From the NCBI GenBank assembly GCA_006844705.1, contig SPJS01000247.1, positions 1-43,592 on the forward strand: a stretch of DNA of 43,592 bases, given 5' to 3'. Shown here piece after piece: positions 34,546 through 43,500 of this stretch. The notes below the pieces were generated by a model. That model worked only from the letters and a program-made list of their open reading frames with translations, was not told the DNA's origin and did no database searches. Numbering within the stretch: the first letter of the stretch is position 1; every line of letters starts with the position of its first letter. This DNA is from Methylococcaceae bacterium (GTDB lineage Bacteria; Pseudomonadota; Gammaproteobacteria; Methylococcales; Methylomonadaceae). The translations under genes were made by a program, and so were the position numbers.

Positions 34546-34701
34546 GGAACCTCTGATCAAGTCCAATTATTTTTAGCTTGCTAAAACTGTCGCTATTTTC
34601 CACGAAGATCGGCGCAATAGAATGACTATTACTGCTCACTTCGCGAAAAATAGCGACAGTTTTTTCTGCGCTAAATTCTAACCAACTTAATCAGAGGTTC
34701 C
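34546..34701. mobile_element. 156-bp MITE (family 1), copy 2, IS5-type
   Basis: This is nearly identical to copy 1 at 33820-33975, with only two differences by eye, and in the same orientation. The TTAA duplication occurs at 34542-34545 and 34702-34705. Independent duplications at each copy argue for two separate insertions and against one composite element. It ends about 97 bases before feoAB and may separate that operon from the NifX-like gene, or alter its promoter region. Confidence 0.92.
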
Positions 34702-34712
34702 TTAAATTGATG

Positions 34713-34741
34713 TTGAACTAAGAATTTCCAATTTATCTTAT
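34713..34741 (+). promoter_or_regulatory. Weak candidate promoter of feoAB
   Basis: TTGAAC (34713-34718) and TCTTAT (34736-34741) are separated by 17 bases, about 56 bases before the TTG start. The -10 is two bases from consensus. No Fur box was recognised in 34702-34797. Confidence 0.35.
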
Positions 34742-34797
34742 AACTGACAAGGCAAACAGATAGTAATCACAAAAAGCCACGGCGCTGGAGGTTTCAT

Positions 34798-37347
34798 TTG
34801 AAGATTAGATTAAAAGAGTTGAATGTAGGAGACACTGGACGAGTTCTGGGGTTTGACAAAAGTTTTCTTTCCTATCGTCAAAAGATGCTGGCAATGGGGC
34901 TGACACCAGGGACTGAATTTACGGTTATCCGCATTGCCCCTTTAGGTGATCCGATTGAAATTAGAGTACGAGGAACTGACCTTAGTCTGCGCCAAAACGA
35001 AGTTTCTGCGATACAAATAGAACGATTGGAACATCAACCTAAAACGCAACAAATTGAATCATTTAAAGAGGGAGTGAGAGTTGCAGTAATCGGCAATCCC
35101 AATTGCGGTAAAACCACATTATTTAACGGCTTAACTGGTTCCAAGCAGCATGTTGGCAATTGGGCAGGCGTTACGGTAGAGCAGAAAACAGGTCTATATC
35201 GCTACGATAATAAAGTGATTAAAGTCGTTGATTTACCTGGCATCTACAGCCTTGATGTCAATGCCCATTCAACGTCACTGGATGAAAAAGTAGCCAGAGA
35301 CTTTATACTCTCGCAAAAGGCTGACTTGATTATCAATATTATTGATACTACACACCTTGAGCATAATCTGTACCTTACCTTGCAGTTGTTGGAAATGCGT
35401 ATTCCCTTAGTTGTTGTGCTTAACAATATGGATGATGCAACGGGTCGTGATATTAAAATTGACAGTGATGAAATCGCCCGTCGGCTCATGTGTCCATTAG
35501 TGTCTTTAGTAGCAACGCAAACAAAAGACCTGAATGCGCTGAAATCAACAATTAATCAGCTGGTAGAAACAAAACAACTGTCATCTACGCCTGTTAAATA
35601 CCCAAAAGAAATTGAATCTGCAATTAATCAATTAACACCTTTAATTGAGCAGCAATCAAATGATAAATCTATCAACCCGCAATGGATGGCGGTCAAACTG
35701 CTGGAAAAAGATGGTTTTGCCATGAGCCTGGCAGATGAAGCCCTGCAAACTACAGCCCATGACTGTTATCAGGCTATCGAAGCTAAAACGGGGGAAGAAG
35801 CCGATATTTTAATCGTCGACAGTCGCTATAGTTTTATTAATACACTGACTCGCGATACCTTGACACAGCAATCAAATGTAGGGAAGCAGTTATCAGATAG
35901 CATAGATAAGGTTATCTTGAACCGCTTTTTAAGCATTCCCATTTTCTTCGGTGTCATGTATTTGATGTTCACCTTTACCATCAAATTAGGCCGGGCATTT
36001 AAACCTTTCGTTAAAGACTTTGCACAGGCCATTTTTGTCGATGGCTCAGACTATCTGTTAAGCCTAATGGACAGTCCGCAGTGGCTGATTACCCTCCTTT
36101 CAGGTGGAGTCGGCAATGGCATCCGTGAAGTGCTGGCCTTTGTTCCTATCCTGGGTTTTTTATATCTATTTATTTCAATTTTAGAAGAATCAGGCTATAT
36201 GGCTCGTGCAACTTTTGCCATGGATCGCTTTATGCGAGTTTTGGGTTTACCTGGAAAAGCCTTTGTGCCCTTAATCCTTGGCTTTGGTTGTAATGTACCT
36301 GCGATGATGGCAACACGCACCTTGGAAAGACCGCGTGACCGTCTATTAAATATTCTGCTAAATCCGTTTATGGCCTGTGGCGCTCGATTAGCCGTTTTTA
36401 CCTTATTTGCCGCCGCTTTCTTTCCAGAACATGGCGGATTGGTTGTTTTTAGCCTTTATATGATTGGAGTAGGTGCTGCATTTTTAACTGCAATGCTTTT
36501 AAAGCACACCTTTCTTAAAGAAGAGTTCTCGCTCGTCGTCATGGAAATCCCCAGCTACCATGTTCCAAAACTGAAAAATGTATGGCTCAATACCTGGACC
36601 CGGGTTAAATCTTTTATTGTCAGGGTAGGAAAAATCATTATTACCATGGTTTTGATTCTGCATATACTCAGCAGCCTGGGGACAGATGGCTCGTTTAGAG
36701 AACACAATATTGAAAACTCAGTACTAAGCGCAGCCGGACGCACGGTGACACCCTTATTAAAACCGATGGGAATAGACCAGGAAAACTGGCCTGCAACCGT
36801 GGCTGTTTTTACGGGTGTTCTACACAAAGTAGTGGTTATCAGCAGCTTAAAAACCATCTATGCAGAAACAAATCATACAGGACTACAAACAGAAAAAAGC
36901 TTCGAATTTTGGAAAGCAATCAAACAGTCCTTTATGACCATCCCGATGGGGATTAACGAGATGCTGGGCATCAATGGTTCAGCAAAACAGGATCAATCCA
37001 AAAGTCCTTTCTTTACCGCCTTGCATAATAATTTTCATGGGCAAATAGGTGCTTATGCCTATCTATTATTTGTGTTGCTATATTTTCCTTGCATTGCCAC
37101 TACCTCTACAGCCTATAAAGAATCCAGTTTTGGCTGGACTACCTTTATGTCAATCTGGGCAACAGGCATCGCTTACTTGACTGCAACGCTGTTCTATCAA
37201 GTAGCGACTTTTAGCCAGCATCCAGGTGCAACGATAAGCTGGGTAATGGCTACTGCGGTTATCTTTTTATCAGTTATATTGGGATTTCGTTATTGGGGTA
37301 ATCGTGATCGAAATAGCACACTAGAAAAACGGTCAATGAATCAATAA
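34798..37347 (+). CDS. feoB: FeoA-FeoB fusion, ferrous iron transporter
   Basis: Residues about 1-77 form a complete FeoA SH3-like domain (AMGLTPGTEFTVIRIAPLGDP). The FeoB GTPase then has G1 GNPNCGKT near 98, G3 DLPGIYSLD, and G4 NNMD. Further on are a helical bundle and at least eight membrane segments, with the conserved cysteine in LILGFGCNVPAMMATRTLERPRD (split here into GFGCNVPAM and TRTLERPRD) and later NPFMACGARLAVF. The fusion replaces separate feoA and feoB. It starts with TTG, supported by GGAGG at 34787-34791 with good spacing and by homology to the FeoA start. FeoB imports Fe(II) across the inner membrane. A P-type ATPase follows after 28 bases. Confidence 0.95.
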   Translation: MKIRLKELNVGDTGRVLGFDKSFLSYRQKMLAMGLTPGTEFTVIRIAPLGDPIEIRVRGTDLSLRQNEVSAIQIERLEHQPKTQQIESFKEGVRVAVIGNPNCGKTTLFNGLTGSKQHVGNWAGVTVEQKTGLYRYDNKVIKVVDLPGIYSLDVNAHSTSLDEKVARDFILSQKADLIINIIDTTHLEHNLYLTLQLLEMRIPLVVVLNNMDDATGRDIKIDSDEIARRLMCPLVSLVATQTKDLNALKSTINQLVETKQLSSTPVKYPKEIESAINQLTPLIEQQSNDKSINPQWMAVKLLEKDGFAMSLADEALQTTAHDCYQAIEAKTGEEADILIVDSRYSFINTLTRDTLTQQSNVGKQLSDSIDKVILNRFLSIPIFFGVMYLMFTFTIKLGRAFKPFVKDFAQAIFVDGSDYLLSLMDSPQWLITLLSGGVGNGIREVLAFVPILGFLYLFISILEESGYMARATFAMDRFMRVLGLPGKAFVPLILGFGCNVPAMMATRTLERPRDRLLNILLNPFMACGARLAVFTLFAAAFFPEHGGLVVFSLYMIGVGAAFLTAMLLKHTFLKEEFSLVVMEIPSYHVPKLKNVWLNTWTRVKSFIVRVGKIIITMVLILHILSSLGTDGSFREHNIENSVLSAAGRTVTPLLKPMGIDQENWPATVAVFTGVLHKVVVISSLKTIYAETNHTGLQTEKSFEFWKAIKQSFMTIPMGINEMLGINGSAKQDQSKSPFFTALHNNFHGQIGAYAYLLFVLLYFPCIATTSTAYKESSFGWTTFMSIWATGIAYLTATLFYQVATFSQHPGATISWVMATAVIFLSVILGFRYWGNRDRNSTLEKRSMNQ

Positions 37348-37375
37348 GTCTCAGCAAAAAACGAGAGGCGAACCT

Positions 37376-39313
37376 ATGCAGAAATCAGACTATAAATTAT
37401 ATTTCGACAAAATGGATGCTGAGCTTCTAAAAATCAGCCCACATAAAGACATCATGCTGTTGCGTGTTATTGCCTCGATCATTCCGGTCGTCTGCTTTGC
37501 TTTGGATGCACTTTATGTCGTGCCTGTTCTGTATTGGCTTGGAATGCCTTTTTATCTAGTTTGTCTGGGGATATACCTGGAAGGTTTTTTAAAGGCTTTG
37601 CTGTTAATGAAAAAAGTCTCTGCTGAACTGTTAATTGTACTGGTAATGACCGTAACATTGATAGACGGTGAACCATTAAGTGGAGCGATGGTGGCATGGT
37701 TTATCGGGCTGGGCTTGTATATTTCATTCAGGATTATCAGAAAAAACCGGGAAAAAATAGAAAGCCTGATTCAGGAAGGTAAAAAAACAGCCCAAGTACT
37801 AGCGGGTGACAAGATCAAGGAAATACCGATTTGCGAAATACAAAAAAATGATCTTATTATTGTGCCCAAAGGGGCGATGATCGCCATCGATGGCAAAATA
37901 TCAGAAGGCGCATCATCTATTGATGAGTCATTCGTTACTGGCGAACCTTTTCCAGTCTATAAAGAAACGGGGAGTTTTGTGACATCCGGAACCTTAAACC
38001 TGACGGCGCCGCTACAAGTCACTGCTGAAAAAAACGGGGATGACTCATTTATGGCCGTCATCGCACAGGAAATTGAAGCCAGCTTATCAAAAAAATCTGA
38101 CCTGCAAAGGCGTGCTGATACCACGGTGCAAATTCTGCTGTTATCAGTCACTGCCTATGCCTTCCTGCTATTATTTGTAACAGGTAGCCTGCATTTAATG
38201 GCAACCGCATTAGCCGTTATGTGCCCATGCGCTTGGGCGTTAGCTACACCCACTGCGTTTGCTGCCAATATCGGTCGGCTGGCGGGTGATAATATTTTAG
38301 CCCGTGGTGGAGAGCCGCTAGAAAATGTGCAGGATATTAAAACCTTAATTCTGGATAAAACGGGAACAGTTACGCTGGCAGAACCTGAAGTCAGTCAGGT
38401 AATTGAGATTAATATGCCTCAGCAGGAACTGCTTGAGCTGACTGCATCTGTAGAATCCCGTTTTGATCACCCTATTTCACGTTCAATTATTAATTATGCT
38501 AAAACACAGGGTGTCATTCATTTTCGCCCTGTTGAACAGGCAGAAGATCTTCCCGGACGTGGTATCAAAGCAATCATCGAAAATAAGCATCTTCTGATCG
38601 GTAGTGCCGAAACGTTGCTTAATCAGGAAATCGAATTGCCTGATGTTGATTATACGGGTCGGGCAATCTGGGTTGCAGTTGATGGTGATGTTAAAGGAAT
38701 TATTGTTATCCGTGACATCATGCTGGCTGAAATGAAAAATTTAACAGATACCATTCATTCCTTTGGCATAGAAAAAGTGATACTTGCCACAGGTGATAAT
38801 GAAGAGCAGGAAGTTAAACGTGTTGCTGAATATATTAATGCCGACGAATATTATTTTAATAACACACCGAAAGACAAAACAGCACTGGTTAAACAATATC
38901 AGGCCTCTGGAAAAGTCGCCATGGTAGGCGATGGTGTCAATGATGCACCCGCGCTGGCAGCAGCCAATGTAGGTATTGCTATTGGCGGACATAAAAATGT
39001 TAATCTTGCGATAACGTCATCAGATATTGTGATACTCGGTCATGATGCAAAAGATTTAATCAAAGTATTGCAGCTCAGTCAAAAAATGGGCGGCATTATC
39101 CAGCAAAATTATGCCTGGGCCATTGTGTTCAACATAGTTGGTTTGGCACTGGCGACATTCGGTTTTCTTAATCCAATTTTTGCCGCTTTTCTTCACCACA
39201 TTAGTTCAGTTTTCGTAGTCACCAATGCAGGTCGTTTGTACTTTACTAATATTGAAAATTCATTTGCCCAGCCGTTATTCAGGAAGATGGATACTTGGTT
39301 TTTGGCAAAATGA
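37376..39313 (+). CDS. P1B-type heavy metal ATPase without HMA domain
   Basis: The 645-residue product contains the CPC transport motif (MCPCAWALATPTA), the TGE actuator (VTGEPF), phosphorylation motif DKTGTVT, HP motif (FDHPISRS) and GDGVNDAPAL. It lacks an N-terminal metal-binding domain and begins with MQKSDYKLYFDKMDAEL. The seventh and eighth helices read NYAWAIVFN and HHISSVFVVTNAGRL, which differ from Cu(I) CopA (NYN.. and MSxSSxxV) but retain the SS-V-N-RL pattern. The transported metal is therefore not certain. Being in the feoAB operon, it could balance iron, or act on copper or manganese. A GAGAGG site lies 10 bases upstream of the ATG. Confidence 0.9.
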   Translation: MQKSDYKLYFDKMDAELLKISPHKDIMLLRVIASIIPVVCFALDALYVVPVLYWLGMPFYLVCLGIYLEGFLKALLLMKKVSAELLIVLVMTVTLIDGEPLSGAMVAWFIGLGLYISFRIIRKNREKIESLIQEGKKTAQVLAGDKIKEIPICEIQKNDLIIVPKGAMIAIDGKISEGASSIDESFVTGEPFPVYKETGSFVTSGTLNLTAPLQVTAEKNGDDSFMAVIAQEIEASLSKKSDLQRRADTTVQILLLSVTAYAFLLLFVTGSLHLMATALAVMCPCAWALATPTAFAANIGRLAGDNILARGGEPLENVQDIKTLILDKTGTVTLAEPEVSQVIEINMPQQELLELTASVESRFDHPISRSIINYAKTQGVIHFRPVEQAEDLPGRGIKAIIENKHLLIGSAETLLNQEIELPDVDYTGRAIWVAVDGDVKGIIVIRDIMLAEMKNLTDTIHSFGIEKVILATGDNEEQEVKRVAEYINADEYYFNNTPKDKTALVKQYQASGKVAMVGDGVNDAPALAAANVGIAIGGHKNVNLAITSSDIVILGHDAKDLIKVLQLSQKMGGIIQQNYAWAIVFNIVGLALATFGFLNPIFAAFLHHISSVFVVTNAGRLYFTNIENSFAQPLFRKMDTWFLAK

Positions 39314-39808
39314 ATATAACCAATTAATCAAATCTATCTGAGTTTAAGCAATAAGATATCAGGTGTTATATTCAGCCTATAGGATTAAGAACCATAAAAA
39401 TATTTTTCAATAATAGTTGTCTGTATTCAGAATGCAGTCATGATTTAGCAATTTTGATAATTGTTGTGCTGAGATGTATATGGGATCGGTAAGCGTGTTT
39501 TCAAAGAAAAAAAATAATAGCTTACTTTCACCTCATTGCCCAATCCAGCTTCGGTTTTGACTGCTGGAATTAAAATTGAATTGTTTTAATCTGGGAGTCG
39601 CTATGTTGCTGAGGGTTGTGGGTAATCAGGAAGAACTAAAGGAATGTTGTCTGCCGCAGCATCATAGCCGTCAGGAAGCTATAGCGTGCCGTGGACGGCT
39701 ACACCATCAATAGAAGAGAAGAGGGCCATTGAACTGTTTAAGCCTGGACTTCTGCTCTAAGCTGATGGCTGAAAGAATAAGGAACGTAAATGTGCTGAGT
39801 AAGTCAGG
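39314..39808. other. Noncoding stretch between the P1B ATPase and a decayed gene
   Basis: About 500 bases with no convincing gene. A frame at 39603-39713 (36 codons, MLLRVVGNQEELKECC at the start) has GGGAG upstream but no other support. The sequence looks like eroded remnants; nothing matched the repeats elsewhere in the window. Confidence 0.5.
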
Positions 39809-41150
39809 TCATGACATCAATGCTGCGTTTAGCCGGTACTCTACAGCCAGCAATTTAATTTGATGCATGTTGTCAGGGCTGTTTTGCGTCAATGCCAGAA
39901 TTTGACTGGCCAGTTTGCCGGCTTTATTTTTTCCGGTAAATTGCTGTAATGCTGCCGCAGTAGATTTGGTCAGTGTTTGTTTGATTGTCGCCTGGGTTTC
40001 CAGCAGGACATTCAGCATTTTGGCAATATTATGTAGTTTCGGGTCAACCTGAGTGATCCAGTGTTGCAGTAGTTGATTAATCACCCAGGCATGCAAAAGG
40101 GAAATACGGGAAATTTGCAATAGGTTATCTTCCAGCCTGTTTAACTTAAGCCAGCCATCTTCTGATAATTTACAGAAGGTTTGTTTTAACAAGGGCAAAT
40201 CAATTGAGCCTTGCTCTATGCCATCAATCAGCGCATCCAGCGCCAGTCCCCTGACATCGGCATCCTTGCTGGCCAGTCCAACACAAACCAGTAAATGCCC
40301 GGCTTCTCGCCAGGGTCGTCTGGGCTGGAACAAGGCGTGTAAATAGCCGTGTCCGGGTTCTTCGCTGCTCGCGTTCATATCAATGCGGCCATCCAGTTGT
40401 TTGCAGCCTAAAATGTATGCGCCATTGGGGTAAAGCGGCCACTGATAGGCCAGCCACGCGGCTGACCAGCTGGTGTTGATATCGCTGGACCAGAAATAGG
40501 TAATCTTGTTGGTTTGGTTGAGCGCAGCACAGGGCAGGCGCTTCCAATCGGTGCTGAAGGCTTGTGAAAGCTTCTCGCCGACATGGTGGATAAAAGCCTT
40601 GTTTGTACCTAAATGGTCAGGTTGATCCCGAGTGGAAATATCAATCTCCAGTTGTGGTGTTTTCCAGTGTTCAACATGCTTGTTTTTGCCTTTACCGTAT
40701 GCCCTCGTGTGTTCTTTCTGATAGGCGCGCCACTGGCACTTGCCCGGTTGACTGCTATCTGGCCACGGATCATTTAGTTTTAATGGTTTGAAGACAGCAT
40801 GCCAGTCGGCATAAGGATCCCGGCAGCGGGCGGCGGCAACCCAGAAGTCATAGTTTTTCCTGTCCCTAAAACGCGGGAGGGCATTGCCACCCAGCGCAAA
40901 ATTCACAACATTTTGAATTGGACTGTTAAGTTGTTTGCTTAATTGCAAAGCCTGCGGGCGATGATCAGGGGTCAGGCGTAGCAGGGACAGTACAAAGTCA
41001 GCACGATCAAACTTCGGGAGCGGTCAAAGCCATCAATCCCGCCCCCATGGCCTTATGCGGCAGCGGCACCCATCTTGTCTCGTTGCGTTGGATAAAGCCA
41101 TCAAAACCATGTGCGAAACCGGGAACAATGCCGGACACGCTCAAATCCAG
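39809..41150 (-). pseudogene. Remnant of a large unassigned gene (possibly DUF6493-like), 5'-truncated and frameshifted
   Basis: The last 379 codons (39809-40948) are intact and continue upstream to about 41009, with LRLTPDHRPQALQ before the first candidate start. There a one-base shift joins them to a second frame: the upstream frame ends MALTAPEV and the downstream one resumes FDRADFVLSLL. The upstream frame runs back to a stop at 41151-41153. It contains FAHGFDGF and TRWVPLPHKA. PEP-CTERM coding sequence begins only 20 bases further, so the gene has lost its start. The helical, HEAT-like C-terminal part and the tryptophan-rich region resemble large DUF6493-type proteins, which I recall beside SWIM proteins (low confidence). 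Confidence 0.6.
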
Positions 41151-41169
41151 TCAACAGAGGAGACTCACC

Positions 41170-42129
41170 TTAAGCTGGCAAAACCTTTTTGCGACGGTTG
41201 GCGCCGAGCAGGCTCATCAGAGCGCCGCCGAACAGCCAGGCGGCTGCTGGGACGGGAACCGGAGTTTGGCTGATTTCCAATGAATAGGCATCAACTGTAT
41301 CGCCCCAGGCACCGTTTCTGTAGCCGCCGATGAAGATGGAATAGATCTGCCCGGCGTCAGCATCGAAGCTGATGTTGTTCAGGCTGGCAGGTGAAGTTCC
41401 ACCTACACTGTATGCCACGATATCAGCCAGGACTAGAGGTGTTCCAGCTAGAGCACCGCCGCCATTCCATGGTAATGAATCAGAGGTAAGGCCTGCCGTG
41501 TTGTTTCCAGCATTCCATGCACCATGGTGATTGTAGTTAGTTACTGAATCAACGCCTTTGAAAATTGTGAAACCAAAATCCGTTCCGCTTTGCAAAATTC
41601 CTGCTGCAGATAATGTGACAGTTCCGGCGGTATCGGTTTTGAATAACCCCATATCCAAATCATGGCGCCAGCCGCCTGCACCACTCAGTGCGTTGTCGCT
41701 CCATGCGCCCTTAGCAACGTCGATATCGGCATAGGCCCCGTACTTTGAGAAAGCATCAAAGGTTGAAATGGTTGCGGTATTGCTGCCGCCCCCGGTAAAT
41801 TCGGCACCCCAGTTCAGATGTGCGCCAGAATAACCGAATGCGGCAGTAGTGGGGCCGCTGGTGCCTGCCCAAGATTGTGATGAATTTGTTCCAGTTGGTT
41901 GGAAAGCCCCGGCTCCATTTGACCAGCCGTCAACGACGCCTTTATAGGCGCTATTGTAAGTGCTTCCTAATGTTGGGTCTACGGTTCCTGCAGTTCCTGA
42001 GCCGTTACTGCCCAGACTCATGTTATACATCGTCGTCGATGTCGCGGATGCGACAGAAACCGAGCCCAGTGCTAATGCAGAGCCGGCCAGTGCCATGGTA
42101 ATGGCTTTCGATAATTTGGTGTTAACCAT
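41170..42129 (-). CDS. PEP-CTERM-type sorted exoprotein
   Basis: The 319-residue precursor has a signal peptide (MVNTKLSKAITMALAG, cleavage near ASA) and ends VPVPAAAWLFGGALMSL followed by GANRRKK. This is the PEP-CTERM tripartite signal: VPxPA box, hydrophobic helix and basic tail, processed by an exosortase. The mature part is glycine-, serine- and threonine-rich and lacks catalytic motifs. Such proteins are surface or biofilm matrix components. The ATG at 42129 has GAGG 8 bases upstream; the frame extends 13 codons further without a site. A sigma-54 promoter and a structured leader precede it. No exosortase or prsK/prsR genes are in the window. Confidence 0.9.
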   Translation of the reverse strand: MVNTKLSKAITMALAGSALALGSVSVASATSTTMYNMSLGSNGSGTAGTVDPTLGSTYNSAYKGVVDGWSNGAGAFQPTGTNSSQSWAGTSGPTTAAFGYSGAHLNWGAEFTGGGSNTATISTFDAFSKYGAYADIDVAKGAWSDNALSGAGGWRHDLDMGLFKTDTAGTVTLSAAGILQSGTDFGFTIFKGVDSVTNYNHHGAWNAGNNTAGLTSDSLPWNGGGALAGTPLVLADIVAYSVGGTSPASLNNISFDADAGQIYSIFIGGYRNGAWGDTVDAYSLEISQTPVPVPAAAWLFGGALMSLLGANRRKKVLPA

Positions 42130-42200
42130 AATTGCCTCATGAATATTGTTGAAATTCAATTTGCCCAAGCGTTTTTCTTGGCTTAGCAGACAAATTCACT

Positions 42201-42282
42201 TGAAGAGGCGGCGCAACGTTCTTGAGGCAAGAACTCGTGCTTTCCGACCCCGACTTGCGACGGGTGTGGCTTTTTCTCTTCG
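42201..42282 (-). ncRNA. GEMM / cyclic-di-GMP-I-like riboswitch aptamer in the PEP-CTERM leader
   Basis: On the reverse strand the leader reads GAAGAG (P1) then AAAAAGCCACACCCGTC, a GCAA tetraloop, then CGGGGTCGGAAAGC, then a hairpin GTTCTTG-CCT-CAAGAAC, and closes with CTCTTC pairing to GAAGAG. Compared with class I c-di-GMP aptamers it keeps the ACC, GNAA loop, GG and AAAGC landmarks (the usual GACGCAAAGCC appears as GTCGGAAAGCA) and the second helix. Thus the three-helix layout is present with some base changes. Downstream at about 42145-42190 another hairpin with AATTTG/CAAATT and CCAAG/CTTGG could be the expression platform, just ahead of the ribosome site. Confidence 0.65.
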
Positions 42283-42292
42283 GATTATTTCC

Positions 42293-42308
42293 AGCTAAAT
42301 CCGTGCCA
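42293..42308 (-). promoter_or_regulatory. Near-consensus sigma-54 (RpoN) promoter of the PEP-CTERM gene
   Basis: Reverse strand: TGGCACGGATTTAGCT, against the consensus TGGCACGNNNNTTGCW, so one mismatch (A for T). The GG and GC dinucleotides have the required spacing. The predicted start, 12 bases after the GC, is about 42282, the first base of the aptamer. PEP-CTERM genes are known to be under RpoN and PrsR-type control in several genomes, which agrees. Confidence 0.75.
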
Positions 42309-42464
42309 TAGTATCCGTTGCAGATGGCGGCATGATCGCCGGGCTGGGGTGGTGCTTGAATAGTTAACGGATTCCTCCAGTTTCTAGCTCCAAGGAGTGG
42401 GGATTGGTATCGGTGAATTTTTGCGTGATTTAACCTATTCGGTAGGTGAAATGGCGTAAAGCTA

Positions 42465-42672
42465 AATGTTCTTTATCATGGAGTGAAATTTGCTTTGAAG
42501 TTGGTAGGCTGGCTCGGTTAGCTGTCCCAATCCGGATGGGGAGATCAAGGGGTTAATAATCTTGAAGGCAAGCTTGGCGTCAGTTGGATAAGTGATGTTC
42601 TTTTCTTGCACCGTGGTATCGATGTAGACCGTATCTTCTTGAGCGGCTGAGCCATGCAGCTGAACGCTCATC
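42465..42672 (-). pseudogene. Fragment of an IS5-like transposase
   Basis: The reverse frame contains VYIDTTVQEKNITYPTDAKL, a recognisable block of IS5-superfamily DDE transposases, within about 69 codons. No start, full catalytic triad or inverted repeat remains. It abuts the dispersed repeat at 42673, so the two were joined by insertion or deletion. The sequence 42309-42464 around it shows nothing else recognisable. Confidence 0.65.
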
Positions 42673-42967
42673 GGGGAGTCGCTATTTTTGCGAAAGCTTG
42701 TTTTGGGCATCCGAGCCCAAGCAAGTGGCAAAAACTTAACGCGACCGCTTATGCCTCCGGCGGCCACGATTCGTCCTGCGTCCGCACCACTTCGCTACAA
42801 CCTCGTAAACTCGTTGCAGCTACGTAGTGCTACCTCAAATGACTTGACGCGACTGTTCGTATGGCTACTTTGTTTTGCCTCTGGCGCTCACGCACGACGG
42901 CTAAACAGTGCGCCCTGGTCGCTTCTTCTCTTCGCTGACGCTCCGTTTCAAAGATTTTCAGCGTCTG
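42673..42967. repeat. Long dispersed repeat, copy C (about 295 bp, inverted to copy A)
   Basis: Its reverse complement aligns with copy A (31747-32042) and partly copy B (34067-34143). It begins GGGGAGTCGCTATTTTTGCG, includes the hairpin (TTGTTTTGGGC with GCCCAAGCAA) and holds the blocks TCGTGCGTGAGCGCCAGAGG and GGAGCGTCAGCGAAGAG on the other strand. A long open frame crosses it (42688-43104), but its counterparts in copies A and B are not conserved, so it is not coding. Confidence 0.85.
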
Positions 42968-42974
42968 AAAACCC

Positions 42975-43500
42975 TGTCAGCACCGGCTTGGCCGCGCTGA
43001 TGATATTCACCGCCAAATGCTTCGGCAGGCAGGTTAACCCGTGCATAAACACCACAACAACCGCCAAAGCCTTCCAGGCGCAACAGGTTTTCATTGCTGG
43101 TTAATACCGGGGCCAGCAACACCGGGCGGGGAAAAAAAATGCGTTCTGACCACATCGTTTAATGTCAGCAGCATATCGCCCATGATTCTAGGAGGCTGTC
43201 GGGTTATGGGGTTCGTCGCGAGGCGGGTGGGACATCGAGCGGATTTTTTTGATCTTTTGAGGCGCATAGTGGCGCTACGTAATGAAAAAGAGCGGAAAAA
43301 TAAGCCGGTTTCCCATCGCCGCAGTAGAATCATCCATAATCCGACAGTCTCCTAGGCGACTTTACCTGGCCGTCAAAGAAATAAGGGCTGGCCTGCTCAG
43401 GATTGCAGGTGGCCAGCGAGAATGTGGGTTTCCCTTTAGGCTTGTTTTGCAAGCCGGAAGGAAACGCGTATTGATAGGTGAAATCGAGGGCGGCAGACAT
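42975..43500 (-). pseudogene. Disrupted 5' part of a SWIM zinc-finger-like gene
   Basis: The start at 43500 encodes MSAALDFTYQYAFPSG and, 30 residues later, SLATCNPEQASPYFFDGQVK, similar to SWIM-type proteins (recalled). The frame stops at a 160-bp MITE. Removing the element and one CTAG copy gives an uninterrupted join, VKSPRIMGDMLLTLNDVVRTHFF. A second break follows: eight A (T on the coding strand) at about 43132-43139 shift the frame, after which RPVLLAPVLTSNENLLRLEGF and GGCCGVYARVNLPAEAFGG continue. The gene then ends in the dispersed repeat at about 42967. Family assignment is weak; the disruption itself is clear. Confidence 0.65.
43192..43351. mobile_element. 160-bp MITE (family 2), inserted in the SWIM-like gene
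   Basis: It begins GAGGCTGTCGGGTTATGG and ends CATAATCCGACAGTCTC, a terminal inverted repeat with few mismatches. CTAG flanks it on both sides (43188-43191 and 43352-43355), an IS5-type YTAR target duplication. A diverged copy is at 11525-11683. Its interior does not encode protein. Its insertion interrupts the coding frame of the gene around it. Confidence 0.9.

Noticed and set aside
39603..39713. 36-codon frame with a GGGAG upstream
   Set aside because: It has no recognisable features, is in an eroded stretch and has no promoter or terminator.
42688..43104. 138-codon forward frame across the dispersed repeat
   Set aside because: It covers repeat copy C and the disrupted reverse gene. Its counterpart in copy A is not maintained as a protein, so it is a by-product of the repeat.
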